64,000 nucleotides of DNA from Rhodospirillaceae bacterium (GTDB lineage Bacteria > Pseudomonadota > Alphaproteobacteria > MPNO01 > UBA2964). The stretch covers positions 1 to 64,000 of the forward strand of contig JABJKO010000002.1 in assembly GCA_018660305.1 (NCBI GenBank). Direction: 5' to 3'. Position 1 is the first letter of the stretch, and each line of letters opens with the position of its first letter. The notes beneath the pieces were generated by a model. The model was not told the origin of the DNA. It saw nothing but the letters and a program-made list of their open reading frames with translations, and did not search any database. The translations under genes and the position numbers were made by a program. Shown one piece after another: positions 1 to 8,302 of this stretch.

Positions 1-918
1 CGATGTCTTCGGCGTGCGGTAGCCGGCGGCTTTGCGGGCCTGCATGAATTGTTTGTATTGCGCCTTGGTGGTTTCGACCCGGTTTTCCTTATGTATGTAG
101 GGGCAGGCATCGACACACACATGACAGTAATCGGCGGCGAGCCGTGAATAGGGATAGCATTTCTCCATATCGGTCAGCCACCGGCGGTGGCCGTCGGTGG
201 TGATGAATTCCTTGGGGATCGCCTCGCCCGGGCAATTGTTGGAACAGAGATTGCATTTGAGGCAGTAATCCTGGACGCCGAAATCGAGGGGCTGGTCGCA
301 ATCCAGGGGTAAGGACGTGGTGACGAAACTGGGCCGGAAGCTCGCGCCATAGGTCGGGTTGATCAGGCTGCCATGTTTGCCGAGCTCGCCGAACCCGGCG
401 TGATACATGGCCGGGACTGCCTGCACGTAGGTTCCGCCATTGTGGTGCGCCAGAGCTGGCCAGCCCATGTCGCGCACATAATGGCCCATGGCGTCGCCGA
501 TCCGGGCACAGCGCAGATAGACGCTGTAGGTCTCCGCCTCGACGCCGCGCGGACCGTCCAGCACAACCTCGTAGCGCTCATGCACGGCCATGCAGATGAC
601 ATACTCATGCGGGCAATCAACCCCCATATCGATCATGTTGGGCTGTAGTCGCGCGATGCCCACCAGATCGGCGCCCAGTTCGTGCGCCTTGGCCTTGATC
701 TCTTCGGTCATGACGGCGGAGTCGGTGACCTCTCGCCGGATCGGCGCTACGGGACCGTCACGGCTGTCGCCGAAGGCATAGGTCTGGCGCTTTGTTTCTG
801 CGATTTCGGGAGATTCCTTGCCGAAGAGCGGCACCGTTTCATAACCGTTCTCACGCAGCACTTCCCGCAATAGCGCATCCTTGAGTCCCTGCTCGCGTGC
901 CCATGTGGTCCCAATCAT
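1..918 (-). CDS. Reductive-dehalogenase-like protein with two 4Fe-4S clusters (3' end off window)
   Basis: The frame runs from ATG at 918 through the left edge, giving 306 residues with no stop. C219-x2-C222-x2-C225-x3-C229-P is a ferredoxin-type cluster motif. C254-x10-C265-x2-C268-x3-C272-P matches the spacing of the second cluster of reductive dehalogenases. The stretch AGFGELGKHGSLINP (174-188) also resembles the conserved block before the Fe-S domain in that family. No twin-arginine leader or membrane segment is visible, so the protein is probably cytoplasmic, unlike respiratory dehalogenases. The start overlaps the stop of the upstream 112-residue gene by four bases (ATGA), implying translational coupling. 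Known members bind a corrinoid and remove halogen reductively, but the substrate here cannot be inferred. A related epoxyqueuosine-reductase-like corrinoid protein is the main alternative. Confidence 0.75.
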   Translation of the reverse strand, partial: MIGTTWAREQGLKDALLREVLRENGYETVPLFGKESPEIAETKRQTYAFGDSRDGPVAPIRREVTDSAVMTEEIKAKAHELGADLVGIARLQPNMIDMGVDCPHEYVICMAVHERYEVVLDGPRGVEAETYSVYLRCARIGDAMGHYVRDMGWPALAHHNGGTYVQAVPAMYHAGFGELGKHGSLINPTYGASFRPSFVTTSLPLDCDQPLDFGVQDYCLKCNLCSNNCPGEAIPKEFITTDGHRRWLTDMEKCYPYSRLAADYCHVCVDACPYIHKENRVETTKAQYKQFMQARKAAGYRTPKTS

Positions 919-1253
919 ATGACCGCCTCCATAAAGCCCTGTTCCCAGTCGCCGCGGCAGAATGTGAGGATTCGCAGGGGCTCGTCCTCGTTCCAGCAAA
1001 GGTCGTACACCACCAGCGGGCAGGTCAGGGTCAGCCGGTGACTTGCCGACCAGCCGGGAGTCTGGGTACGAACCATTTCATAATCGGCGATGGAGTCTGG
1101 AATAAATTCCGGTAAGGAAGGCCCTTTGTACGTCAGCGCCGCGACATCGCCATTGGGCAGGGCGATCTCAGCCCGCCGTCCGTCCGCCTGCCGTAGACAA
1201 TTGATCGCCGCTCGCGCCAAACTGTGCACTGGTGAGACGTCCAATGTGTCCAT
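915..1253 (-). CDS. Hypothetical 112-residue protein coupled to the reductive-dehalogenase-like gene
   Basis: I do not recognise this small protein. It has no signal peptide or membrane segment and no cysteine cluster, and its composition suggests a compact alpha/beta soluble domain (PLVVYDLCWNEDEPLRILTF near residue 80). Its stop codon overlaps the start of the downstream Fe-S protein by four bases, so the two are almost certainly co-translated. It is probably an accessory or partner of that enzyme. Its own start at 1253 lies 86 bases from the divergent hydrolase start at 1340, so the gap should hold divergent promoters. The coding call rests on the coupling and on the frame staying open in GC-rich DNA. 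Confidence 0.6.
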   Translation of the reverse strand: MDTLDVSPVHSLARAAINCLRQADGRRAEIALPNGDVAALTYKGPSLPEFIPDSIADYEMVRTQTPGWSASHRLTLTCPLVVYDLCWNEDEPLRILTFCRGDWEQGFMEAVI

Positions 1254-1339
1254 TGCCTACCTCCGTTCTTCCGTCGCGGAAAGCATGGCATGGCTGCGGG
1301 ACCTCATCAATCGGCCAATTAAGGGGATAACAATAGAGA

Positions 1340-2266
1340 ATGTCCGACCAACCTGAAGCATTTCGCCGTTCTTCCGGGTTCGCGGCGACGGATCCTGCCA
1401 TCTATTACGACAGCCTGACGCCTGCTTCAGGCGCAAGCAAACCGCCGCTGGTTCTGCTGCATGGCTCCGGCCATAGCGGCGCGTGTTATCTGAGCACGCC
1501 CGACGGCCGCGATGGCTGGGCCCAACAGTTCGCGGCCCTGGGTTTCCCGGTATTGGTTCCCGACTGGCCCGGCGTCGGCCGCAGCGGGCGGGTGGATTTC
1601 GCCGATCTGACGGGGGAGCTTGTGTGCAGGGCGCTGGGCGCTTTCATCGACTCGCTGGATCAACCCTGCGTTCTCCTGACCCATTCCATGTCGGGCGCCT
1701 ATGGCTGGAAACTGGTCGAGACCCATGGCAGGCGGATCAGGGCGGTGATCGGGATTGCGCCGTCGCCACCGGGCAATCAGGAGCCGGTGCCCGAGATCGT
1801 TGGGCGCGGTGAGGGTTATGTGATCGTGCGCCGCGGCATATTCGACCGGCGGGTCAATCTGAACGCACCGACACCGTTCGACGATGATCTGGTGGAGCGA
1901 AAGCTGATCGGTGGCGCGCCGCAATTTCCCCATGATTTTCTGGAGGCCTATAAGCGATCGCTGAGGGCTGCCCCGCCCCGTCTGACCTATGAGCGGTCCA
2001 ACATCGATGGCAGTCAGCTTCGCATCACCAACACGGCACCGTTCACCGATAAACCGGTTCTGGTTGTCTCGGCGCCCCACGATCCCGATCACACGCCGGA
2101 CAATGACGGCGCGCTGGCGCGCTGGTTCGGGGAAATCGGCGCCGATGCCGATTACTGGTATCTGCCCGATCAGGGCATCGACGGCAACGGCCACATGATG
2201 ATGCTGGAGAAAAACAATTCCGACATTGCCGTGCGCATCGCCGGCTGGATCGACGAAAAAATTTGA
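1340..2266 (+). CDS. Alpha/beta-fold hydrolase (esterase-like)
   Basis: This 308-residue protein has the alpha/beta-hydrolase order: oxyanion-hole HGSG (41-44), a nucleophile elbow at 114-118 (THSMS, serine 116), a late acid loop SAPHDPDHTPD and a catalytic His in GNGHMMMLEKNN near the C-terminus. The elbow departs from G-x-S-x-G, with Thr and Ser at the two glycine positions. The GNGHMMMLEKN ending is typical of a group of bacterial and fungal carboxylesterases. There is no signal peptide, so it should act in the cytoplasm. It converges on the TauD-type oxygenase with 3 bases between stop codons. The substrate is unknown. Confidence 0.8.
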   Translation: MSDQPEAFRRSSGFAATDPAIYYDSLTPASGASKPPLVLLHGSGHSGACYLSTPDGRDGWAQQFAALGFPVLVPDWPGVGRSGRVDFADLTGELVCRALGAFIDSLDQPCVLLTHSMSGAYGWKLVETHGRRIRAVIGIAPSPPGNQEPVPEIVGRGEGYVIVRRGIFDRRVNLNAPTPFDDDLVERKLIGGAPQFPHDFLEAYKRSLRAAPPRLTYERSNIDGSQLRITNTAPFTDKPVLVVSAPHDPDHTPDNDGALARWFGEIGADADYWYLPDQGIDGNGHMMMLEKNNSDIAVRIAGWIDEKI

Positions 2267-2269
2267 CCG

Positions 2270-3112
2270 TTACGAAGTGGCAGCGGCGATCAGCGGTTCG
2301 CCGGTTACCTTGTCGCGCTTGAGCAATCGTCGTTCGTTTGCCGGAAAGTCGGTGCGGGCATGGACCGAACAGCGATTGTCCCAGATGACGTAATCGCCCA
2401 GCCGCCAGACATGTTCGTAATCGGCGTGCTCCATATGAGGGAACAGTTGGTCGAGTAGCGCATCACTTTCGTCGGCGGGCAATCCCTCGATGGCGGCCGA
2501 CATTAACCGGTCCACGTAGAGGGCACACCGCCCGGTGACCGGGTGTTGGACGACAGCCGGCTGCCAGCAATGGGGCACATTGCCGAGGTCGGACAATTCC
2601 GGTTTTTCCCGCACCGTGTAATCATAGACCTGCAACACGCGGCGGCCTGAGATTTGCTGCCGCAATGTGTCGGGTAGGGCCTCGTAAGCCCGGTAACAAT
2701 TGCCGAACAGTGTATTGCCGCCCTGCGACGGGAGTTCCACCGCATAGAGAAACGTCGCCTTGTCCGGGGCGGGCGTAAAGCTGTTGTCGTGGTGAAACCA
2801 CATCTCGCCATCGCCCAGCGCGCCGATGGGCTGGCCCGCCTCATCGAGGATATTGGAGACCAGCGCGATGGACAGATCGTCGTCGCCCCGCCGGTCCGTC
2901 GGCATGGTGATCTCGCTCATGGCGCCCAGCCAGCCGGTGCTGGCTTTCAGATCATTATCGGAAAGCGTCTGGTCGCGAAACAGCAACAGAACGTGTTCGT
3001 GCCACGCGTCCTGCAATAACGACCCAACGTCAGGCGTGATGGCCTGCGACAAATCCACCCCGCGCACTTCGGCGCCCATGGAGTCCGTCAAAGGGATAAT
3101 GTCGATCATCAT
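2270..3112 (-). CDS. TauD/TfdA-family 2-oxoglutarate/Fe(II) dioxygenase
   Basis: This 280-residue protein carries the facial triad of the TauD/TfdA family: H107-x-D109 in WFHHDNSF and distal H251 in CSVHARTDFP, with R261/R262 placed to bind 2-oxoglutarate. TauD itself hydroxylates taurine to release sulfite and TfdA cleaves aryloxyacetates. The length fits, but the substrate cannot be told from sequence. It has no leader and is cytoplasmic. A sulfite-exporter-like permease at 7113 would fit a sulfonate role but is 4 kb away and not in the same operon. There are two tandem ATGs at the start and I used the first. Confidence 0.88.
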   Translation of the reverse strand: MMIDIIPLTDSMGAEVRGVDLSQAITPDVGSLLQDAWHEHVLLLFRDQTLSDNDLKASTGWLGAMSEITMPTDRRGDDDLSIALVSNILDEAGQPIGALGDGEMWFHHDNSFTPAPDKATFLYAVELPSQGGNTLFGNCYRAYEALPDTLRQQISGRRVLQVYDYTVREKPELSDLGNVPHCWQPAVVQHPVTGRCALYVDRLMSAAIEGLPADESDALLDQLFPHMEHADYEHVWRLGDYVIWDNRCSVHARTDFPANERRLLKRDKVTGEPLIAAATS

Positions 3113-3210
3113 GGAAAGCAGTGTAGCGCCGTTGTCCCGTCAGGGAAGAGGGCGCGTTGCGACGGGTTGTGTCATTCTGCGCCGTGTGTTCGGTGAAGGA
3201 GGTGTGAGAA

Positions 3211-3801
3211 ATGACCATGACAATCCGGTTCTGCCTGGCCCTGTGTCTAACCCTGATCGTCGCTGCGTCCTGGCGGACCGAAGCGAGTGCGCAATCCGCG
3301 CCGGTTTTCCTCAAGGCGTTTTACCCGCTGGATGAGCCCCGCTTTCACTGTGTCGATATTCCCGGCCACAAAGCCAAGGTCAATGTGACGCGGCCGCTCT
3401 CGGTCCATACCTGCAAGGAAGGCATCTGGCACAAGGATGAGCTGTTCGATCCGGCGGCCCTGAAAAAGGGTCATCTCAGAATGCCGGAATACGGGCTTTG
3501 TGTGGAGGCAACCGAGGCCTCGGAGGGCGCCGAACTGATCCTGAAAGCCTGCGGTTCGTCCGCGCTGCAGATCTGGCAGCACAAGAACTATCGGCTGGTC
3601 CTCATGGCCCACCCGGACACATGCCTGACCATCGGTCCCGAGCCGTCGCGCCTGACCCGCGGCGGCCAGCGTCTGCCGTCAAAACACATGGCCCGGTCGC
3701 TGATGTTGGCGGCGTGCTCGGAGAGCGCCTTCGCCCGCCAACTCTGGCGTTTAGAAGCACCGCAGAACCGGTCAGGCGCCGTGATGCCTTTCGGGAAATA
3801 G
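3211..3801 (+). CDS. Secreted ricin-type beta-trefoil-like protein
   Basis: A 196-residue protein with an N-terminal signal peptide: a short charged start, a hydrophobic core to about residue 22, and a likely cleavage after A-S-A near 27. The mature part has a repeated pattern of a cysteine pair, a Q-x-W-like motif (LQIWQHKNYRLV; FARQLWRLE) and CLTIGPE/CVEATE strands. This is how ricin-B beta-trefoil repeats look, so a periplasmic or secreted carbohydrate-binding role is likely. The start is well set: AAGGAGGT lies about 7 bases before ATG 3211. It stands alone between oppositely oriented genes. Confidence 0.65.
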   Translation: MTMTIRFCLALCLTLIVAASWRTEASAQSAPVFLKAFYPLDEPRFHCVDIPGHKAKVNVTRPLSVHTCKEGIWHKDELFDPAALKKGHLRMPEYGLCVEATEASEGAELILKACGSSALQIWQHKNYRLVLMAHPDTCLTIGPEPSRLTRGGQRLPSKHMARSLMLAACSESAFARQLWRLEAPQNRSGAVMPFGK

Positions 3802-3860
3802 AATTTTCGACATAAAGCAGCGGGTTACGTTGGCTGTTTGTGTTCAAGACCCGGCGTTCG

Positions 3861-4349
3861 CTAGACAGCAAACCATCCCTTCAGCCGGGACAGCACCAAA
3901 AACCCGGCGGTCAGGATGGCGCTGCACATAACGAACAGCAAAATGTATCGTTCGATATTGGCTGCCTGCCTCGGTTTGGTGGTGTAAATTTTCCGCGCGA
4001 GACTCGAGAGGTTACCGACGGCCATGCGGACCTTTGCGCGCTCGATTCCCTGCCAGGACTGAAATATGGCCAGCGCTGAGATCGCCGCCGTTGCAATCGC
4101 GCAGGTCAAAATGATCAGTATCCGGGCCATGGTACCCTGATTTCTGTGGTCGATGGCCAGCAGAACGACCAACGCGAATACGGCGAGTGTAGCGCCGGTG
4201 ATCCGCCATTGGAGGAGTTTGGAAAACCGAATATTTGCTTCTGAATCCTGATACATACAAAGCAGTTCAGCGTGGGTCAGCTCGTCCACTTCCGAAGCAA
4301 TAAGCTCCGGTTCTTCGGATTTCGTATCCGGTATTTCACTATCAGCCAT
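3861..4349 (-). CDS. Small integral membrane protein, function unknown
   Basis: I chose ATG 4349 because GAGGG sits 8 bases upstream; a GTG three codons earlier is possible. The 162-residue product has an acidic cytosolic-looking N-terminus (about 45 residues) and three hydrophobic segments, near 50-70, 78-98 and 135-155. A basic loop (ERAKVRM...LARKIYTTKPR) lies before the last one. I do not recognise a family. It is convergent with the beta-trefoil gene and divergent from the SDR gene, so it is probably monocistronic. Confidence 0.6.
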   Translation of the reverse strand: MADSEIPDTKSEEPELIASEVDELTHAELLCMYQDSEANIRFSKLLQWRITGATLAVFALVVLLAIDHRNQGTMARILIILTCAIATAAISALAIFQSWQGIERAKVRMAVGNLSSLARKIYTTKPRQAANIERYILLFVMCSAILTAGFLVLSRLKGWFAV

Positions 4350-4532
4350 TCGGAACACCCTCTTGCGGCACGCAGGCGAACCCTATGAAGTGATGAAGGT
4401 CGTTAACAGAACATTAAGCTGGAAACCGGGTGCGCCGCGGAAAGGCGCACTTCGCGTCGCGAAAATCCGGATATTGGTTCAGCCGCGAGTCCCCCCCTGT
4501 CGCGGCGTTTCCCTCTCTGCTAAAAAGCCGGA

Positions 4533-4561
4533 TAGAAAATCATTGTTTAGAAAATCATTGT
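4533..4561. repeat. Tandem 14-base direct repeat before the SDR gene
   Basis: TAGAAAATCATTGT occurs at 4533-4546 and again at 4548-4561, a 15-base period. The second copy runs straight into the GAGGGGAG ribosome-binding site of the SDR gene at 4576. It could be an operator for a regulator binding two half-sites on neighbouring turns, or a recent slippage duplication. Confidence 0.6.
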
Positions 4562-4575
4562 GAGGGGAGAAAACC

Positions 4576-5349
4576 ATGCCGACAGCCAATTATCCGAGTC
4601 TCAGGGACCGTGTGGTCATCATCACCGGCGGCGGGCAGGGGCTGGGGCGCACCTACGCCCATAATTTTGCGGCGCAGGGCGCGATCCCTGTCATCGCCGA
4701 GTTGAACGAGGAAAACGGCGCCCGCGTGGTGCAGGAGATCGAACAGCAGGGCGGCCGGGCCATGTGCGTTCAGACCAATGTGGCCGATGAGGCTTCGGCC
4801 AACGCCATGGCCGACGCGGCGCTGTCGGCGCACGGGCGGATCGATTGCCTGATCAACAACGCCGCGGTCTTTTCGCAGATTACCATCGCGCCGTTCTGGG
4901 AATTGCCGGTGGCCGAATGGCAATCGGCCATGGACGTCAATATCAACGGTGCCTTTTTCTGTTCGCGCGCCGTGGTGCCCGCCATGCAGGAAGGCAAGTG
5001 GGGACGGATTATCAATGTCGCCTCCACCACGGTGCCGACCGGGCGTGCCAACTATCTGCATTACATTACCTCCAAATCGGCGATGATCGGCATGACCCGT
5101 TCCATGGCGCGGGAACTGGGCGAATGGAACGTCACGGTGCACTTGTTCATGCCGGGTGCGGTGGAGACCGAAATCGAACGGCCGTCCGTCTCCGGCGCGC
5201 AGTTTCAGGCGCTCGCCCAGCAGCAGGCCATCAAGCGCCCGGCAAACATGGAAGAATATGCCGGCTTCATGCTATTTCTGTGCTCCGATGATGCGGAATT
5301 CACCACCGGCCAGACCTTTGCCGCTAATGGGGGTATCGCTTTTCCGTAA
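4576..5349 (+). CDS. SDR-family NAD(P)-dependent oxidoreductase
   Basis: A 257-residue classical short-chain dehydrogenase/reductase. The cofactor motif TGGGQGLG spans 17-24, NNAA is at 94-97, the catalytic serine is in NVAS (150) and Tyr163-x3-Lys167 completes the active site. A C-terminal FAANGG segment is typical of FabG-like members. These enzymes interconvert alcohols and ketones with NAD(P)H in the cytoplasm. A strong Shine-Dalgarno (GAGGGGAG) precedes ATG 4576. It starts an apparent operon with the DUF1326 and DUF2182 genes (20-base gap, then overlap). The substrate is unknown. Confidence 0.92.
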   Translation: MPTANYPSLRDRVVIITGGGQGLGRTYAHNFAAQGAIPVIAELNEENGARVVQEIEQQGGRAMCVQTNVADEASANAMADAALSAHGRIDCLINNAAVFSQITIAPFWELPVAEWQSAMDVNINGAFFCSRAVVPAMQEGKWGRIINVASTTVPTGRANYLHYITSKSAMIGMTRSMARELGEWNVTVHLFMPGAVETEIERPSVSGAQFQALAQQQAIKRPANMEEYAGFMLFLCSDDAEFTTGQTFAANGGIAFP

Positions 5350-5369
5350 ATGTATAAAGGGGAAACAAG

Positions 5370-6002
5370 ATGGCGTATGTCGACTGGAAGCTTCACTGCG
5401 TAAAGATCGGAACTTGTAATTGCCCTTACGGCTGTCCCTGCGAATTCATGGGCTTGCCGGTTCACACCCACTGCAATGGGGTGGAAGCGATGGAAATTGT
5501 CGACGGATATTTTGGCGATGTCCGGCTCGACGGACTCCGGACCGCCGGCTGCTTTTACTGGCCCGGCCCCGTACATGAGGGTAAGGGCACTTATGTGCCG
5601 GTGATCGACAAGCGGGCGACTGAGGAACAGGTGGAAGCGCTGTTCAAAATTCTGGGCGGCGAGGAGCAGGAGCCGACGACGGTCTTCAACATCTATGGCG
5701 CGACCATCGACACCGAGCATGACCCTATCTTCGCCGCCATAGATTTTGCCTGTGACGTCAAGGCCGGAACCGGCCACGTCGCCGTCGATGGTGTCCTGGA
5801 AGCAACGCTTGATCCCATCAAAAACGCGGTTACCGGCGAGGACCATCGGGCGATCATCACCCTGCCCACCGGGTTTGAGTTCCGCAACGCCGAAGTGGTC
5901 AGCGGGGGCGCCGCCGGCTATGCCGGACTGAAATTCGACTATAAAGGCCAGTACGGATCAATGTGGGAAGTCACCTACGGCCCCTACGGCATTGTCGAAT
6001 AG
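5370..6002 (+). CDS. DUF1326 domain-containing protein
   Basis: A 210-residue soluble protein with the DUF1326 hallmark at the N-terminus: CNCPYGCPCEF around 16-26 followed by HTHCNG, a dense Cys/His cluster that looks metal- or thiol-reactive. The rest is beta-rich with no signal peptide. DUF1326 genes are often next to DUF2182 membrane proteins, as here, so the two probably act together; the biochemical role is not established. A GGGGAAA ribosome-binding site lies before ATG 5370. Confidence 0.9.
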   Translation: MAYVDWKLHCVKIGTCNCPYGCPCEFMGLPVHTHCNGVEAMEIVDGYFGDVRLDGLRTAGCFYWPGPVHEGKGTYVPVIDKRATEEQVEALFKILGGEEQEPTTVFNIYGATIDTEHDPIFAAIDFACDVKAGTGHVAVDGVLEATLDPIKNAVTGEDHRAIITLPTGFEFRNAEVVSGGAAGYAGLKFDYKGQYGSMWEVTYGPYGIVE

Positions 6003-6009
6003 CCAATCC

Positions 6010-6783
6010 ATGTCCGCGACAGGCAGCATCGAAGCCCTGATTCGGCGCGACCGGGCAATCGTCGGGTCGACGCTGGTCGCGATCACGGGTCTTAGCTGGG
6101 CTTATCTGTTTCATCTCACGTCGTCCATGAACCCTGCCATGCCGGCAATGGACGCCATGATAGCGTCCTGGAGTACGGCGGACGCCTTGCTGATGGTCGT
6201 CATGTGGGCGGTGATGATGACCGGCATGATGATTCCGTCGGCGGCGCCCATGATCCTGCTCTATGGCCTCGTCATACGAAAACAGGCAAGGCGCGGAATC
6301 GTCTTTGCGCCGACCGGCGCTTTTGCTGGTGGCTACCTCATCGCCTGGGCGGGTTTCAGCGCCGTCGCGACGGGACCCCAATGGGGGCTGGAGCAGACCG
6401 GGCTGATGACATCCATGATATCGGCGGCGGCGCCGTGGATGGCCGGCGCCATTTTGATCGCTGCCGGAATTTATCAATGGACGCCGTTGAAGGGCGCTTG
6501 TCTGACCCACTGCCGCAACCCCATGGAGTTCCTGTCACGCAGTTGGCGGCCCGGAATCGGTGGCGCGGTGGTGATGGGAATGCATCACGGCCTTTACTGC
6601 ATCGGCTGCTGCTGGGCACTGATGCTGATCCTGTTTGCCGGCGGGGTGATGAATTTGCTGCTGGTCGCCGGGATCGCGGCTTTGGTGCTGATCGAAAAAA
6701 TAGCCCCCGCTGGACGGGGTACCGCCTATCTGACCGGTGGTGGCGCTATCGTGGCCGGGACGGCGATCATCCTGCTCGCCTGA
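6010..6783 (+). CDS. DUF2182 integral membrane protein (putative metal-binding)
   Basis: About 257 residues from ATG 6010; a TTG at 5992 that overlaps the previous gene by 11 bases is the alternative start. The protein has about six membrane segments and the DUF2182 signature: MNPAMPAMD early, a MMTGMMIPSAAPM helix, and HHGLYCIGCCWALM near 200. The Met-, His- and Cys-rich helices suggest a metal or copper-related role, which is inference. The tight spacing to the DUF1326 gene supports translational coupling and a shared function. Confidence 0.88.
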   Translation: MSATGSIEALIRRDRAIVGSTLVAITGLSWAYLFHLTSSMNPAMPAMDAMIASWSTADALLMVVMWAVMMTGMMIPSAAPMILLYGLVIRKQARRGIVFAPTGAFAGGYLIAWAGFSAVATGPQWGLEQTGLMTSMISAAAPWMAGAILIAAGIYQWTPLKGACLTHCRNPMEFLSRSWRPGIGGAVVMGMHHGLYCIGCCWALMLILFAGGVMNLLLVAGIAALVLIEKIAPAGRGTAYLTGGGAIVAGTAIILLA

Positions 6784-6798
6784 CGGGTCCGCTCAGCC

Positions 6799-6984
6799 CT
6801 ATTCGGGCGCTTCGTCCTGAAGCGCCTCGATGGTGACATCGATCTGGGACCGCAGTTTGGTGAGCCAGTCGATGACCGCTTCGAAATCCTCCGGCGTGTA
6901 TTCTTCCTTGAAGATTTCGTTTTCGGCCATGAGCTTGGCGAGGATTTCAACGAATTTGAGTTGTTCCGGGTCGAGTGGCTGCAC
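6799..6984 (-). CDS. Small acidic helical protein, unknown
   Basis: GTG 6984 is preferred because AAAGGA sits six bases before it, giving 61 residues; an upstream GTG at 7011 would give 70. The product is acidic and predicted helical (EQLKFVEILAKLMAENEIF...FEAVIDWLTKLRSQIDVTIEAL), with no signal or membrane segment. I do not recognise it. It could be a small adaptor. It is convergent with the DUF2182 gene, with 15 bases between stops. Confidence 0.5.
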   Translation of the reverse strand: MQPLDPEQLKFVEILAKLMAENEIFKEEYTPEDFEAVIDWLTKLRSQIDVTIEALQDEAPE

Positions 6985-7112
6985 GATTGTTCCTTTCGTC
7001 TTCGGTAGCACCGACCTACAGCAGGGCTCTCCTTAATTCAAGGTAGCGATTTCAAGGTGCGGTGACTCCCTCAAAGGCGTAAAAGAGGGACCGAAAATAA
7101 AAGGAAACAGTT

Positions 7113-7889
7113 TTGGACAGCGTGCTGAGCCTCCTGACCGAGGGCACCGATCTCTCGCTCTGGGCATTTTTCGGACTTTGTTTCGTTTCATTCTTTGGCA
7201 GTTTCATCGCCGCTTCCCTGGGGCTTGGTGGGGGCCTTCTGGTCATTGCGACCATGACGCTGGTCCTGCCGCCGGCCGTCTTGATCCCCATCCACGGCAT
7301 CGTCCAGATCGGGTCCAACGGGTTCCGGGCGTTCCTTTTACGAAAGGAAATCCTCTTTCACGTTGCGCCGGCCTTTATCGTCGGCACGCTGCTTGGCTCG
7401 TTTATCGGCGGCAACGCGTTTTTCGCCATGGAGACCTGGGTCTTGCAACTCGTTCTCGGCCTGTTCGTTCTCTATGCGACCTGGGCGCCGGGGTTCAAGA
7501 GCAGTAATCCCGGGCCCGCGAAGTTTTTCGGCGCCGGGACGTTCGCGGGATTCGCCACCATGTTCATCGGCGGTTCCGGTCCGCTTGTCGCGCCCTTCGT
7601 CAATGCGGCCAGCGCCACCCGTCAGAATTTCGTCGCGACCCATGCGAGCCTGATGACTTTCCAGCATCTGTTCAAGGTGGTCATTTTCGGCGTTCTCGGC
7701 TTCGCCTTCGGACCCTATATCCCGCTTCTGGTCGGGTTGCTGCTGTTTGGCGCGCTGGGGACCTACGCGGGAAAGAGCGTCCTCAACCGCCTGCCCGAAA
7801 AATTCTTTCGCATGGCGTTGCAGACCATCCTGACGCTGCTTGCCGCGCGTCTTCTTTATGCCGCCGCCAGCACGTTGTGGGGCGCGTAA
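7113..7889 (+). CDS. TauE/SafE-family membrane permease (sulfite/organic anion exporter)
   Basis: A 258-residue membrane protein with about eight segments and the family glycine-rich motifs SLGLGGGLLVI (residues 36-46) and GTFAGFATMFIGGSGPLVAPF (about 148-168), the repeated halves of TauE/SafE. Members export sulfite, sulfoacetate or related anions. The start is TTG 7113 with AAAAGGAAAC about 7 bases upstream. It is not in an operon with the TauD-type oxygenase at 2270, so a joint sulfonate pathway is only a possibility. Confidence 0.88.
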   Translation: MDSVLSLLTEGTDLSLWAFFGLCFVSFFGSFIAASLGLGGGLLVIATMTLVLPPAVLIPIHGIVQIGSNGFRAFLLRKEILFHVAPAFIVGTLLGSFIGGNAFFAMETWVLQLVLGLFVLYATWAPGFKSSNPGPAKFFGAGTFAGFATMFIGGSGPLVAPFVNAASATRQNFVATHASLMTFQHLFKVVIFGVLGFAFGPYIPLLVGLLLFGALGTYAGKSVLNRLPEKFFRMALQTILTLLAARLLYAAASTLWGA

Positions 7890-7976
7890 TGGGGCAATTT
7901 GGTATAGGGTCCCTTGCCTCCAGGTGATCCTGATCGTAAGAGGACGGGCATTCTTATACATTGTGAGGGGAAGAAA

Positions 7977-8150
7977 ATGACAATCAGAAATTTTAAAATC
8001 GGCTTTGTCGTGGTTTTGTTCGCGGCGGCGGCGGTGGCCTGCTCGCCCGAAGTCGGCAGCAAGGAATGGTGCACCGACATGAAGGAAAAAGATAAGGGCC
8101 AGTGGACGGCCGAAGAAGCCAAGGATTTCGCCAAACACTGCATCCTGTAG
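7977..8150 (+). CDS. DUF3012 small lipoprotein
   Basis: ATG 7977 with GAGGGGAA eight bases upstream gives 57 residues. The N-terminus is a lipoprotein signal: charged MTIRNFK, a hydrophobic stretch, then a VAC-S lipobox at Cys22. The short mature part (EVGSKEWCTDMKEKDKGQW...EAKDFAKHC) matches the DUF3012 family, with two conserved cysteines that may form a disulfide. It is probably anchored in the outer membrane. The role is unknown, and it is likely transcribed on its own. Confidence 0.82.
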   Translation: MTIRNFKIGFVVVLFAAAAVACSPEVGSKEWCTDMKEKDKGQWTAEEAKDFAKHCIL

Positions 8151-8302
8151 GAAACCGCCGGGCATCAGCGGGTTTTCCCGCATGCGTTTTTGTTTGTCGT
8201 AATTTTCTTGCAACCTGATCAAACGTGGATCACCATCTTCCTTGATTGAGGCTTTGCGGGCCATTGCGCTCGAAAAGCGGGGTATAAACGGAGGGTATTC
8301 AC

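Noticed and set aside
1427..2194. Long open frame of 255 codons on the minus strand across the alpha/beta hydrolase gene
   Set aside because: It is an antisense shadow in GC-rich DNA; the plus-strand product has a full hydrolase triad and the minus product has no recognisable motif.
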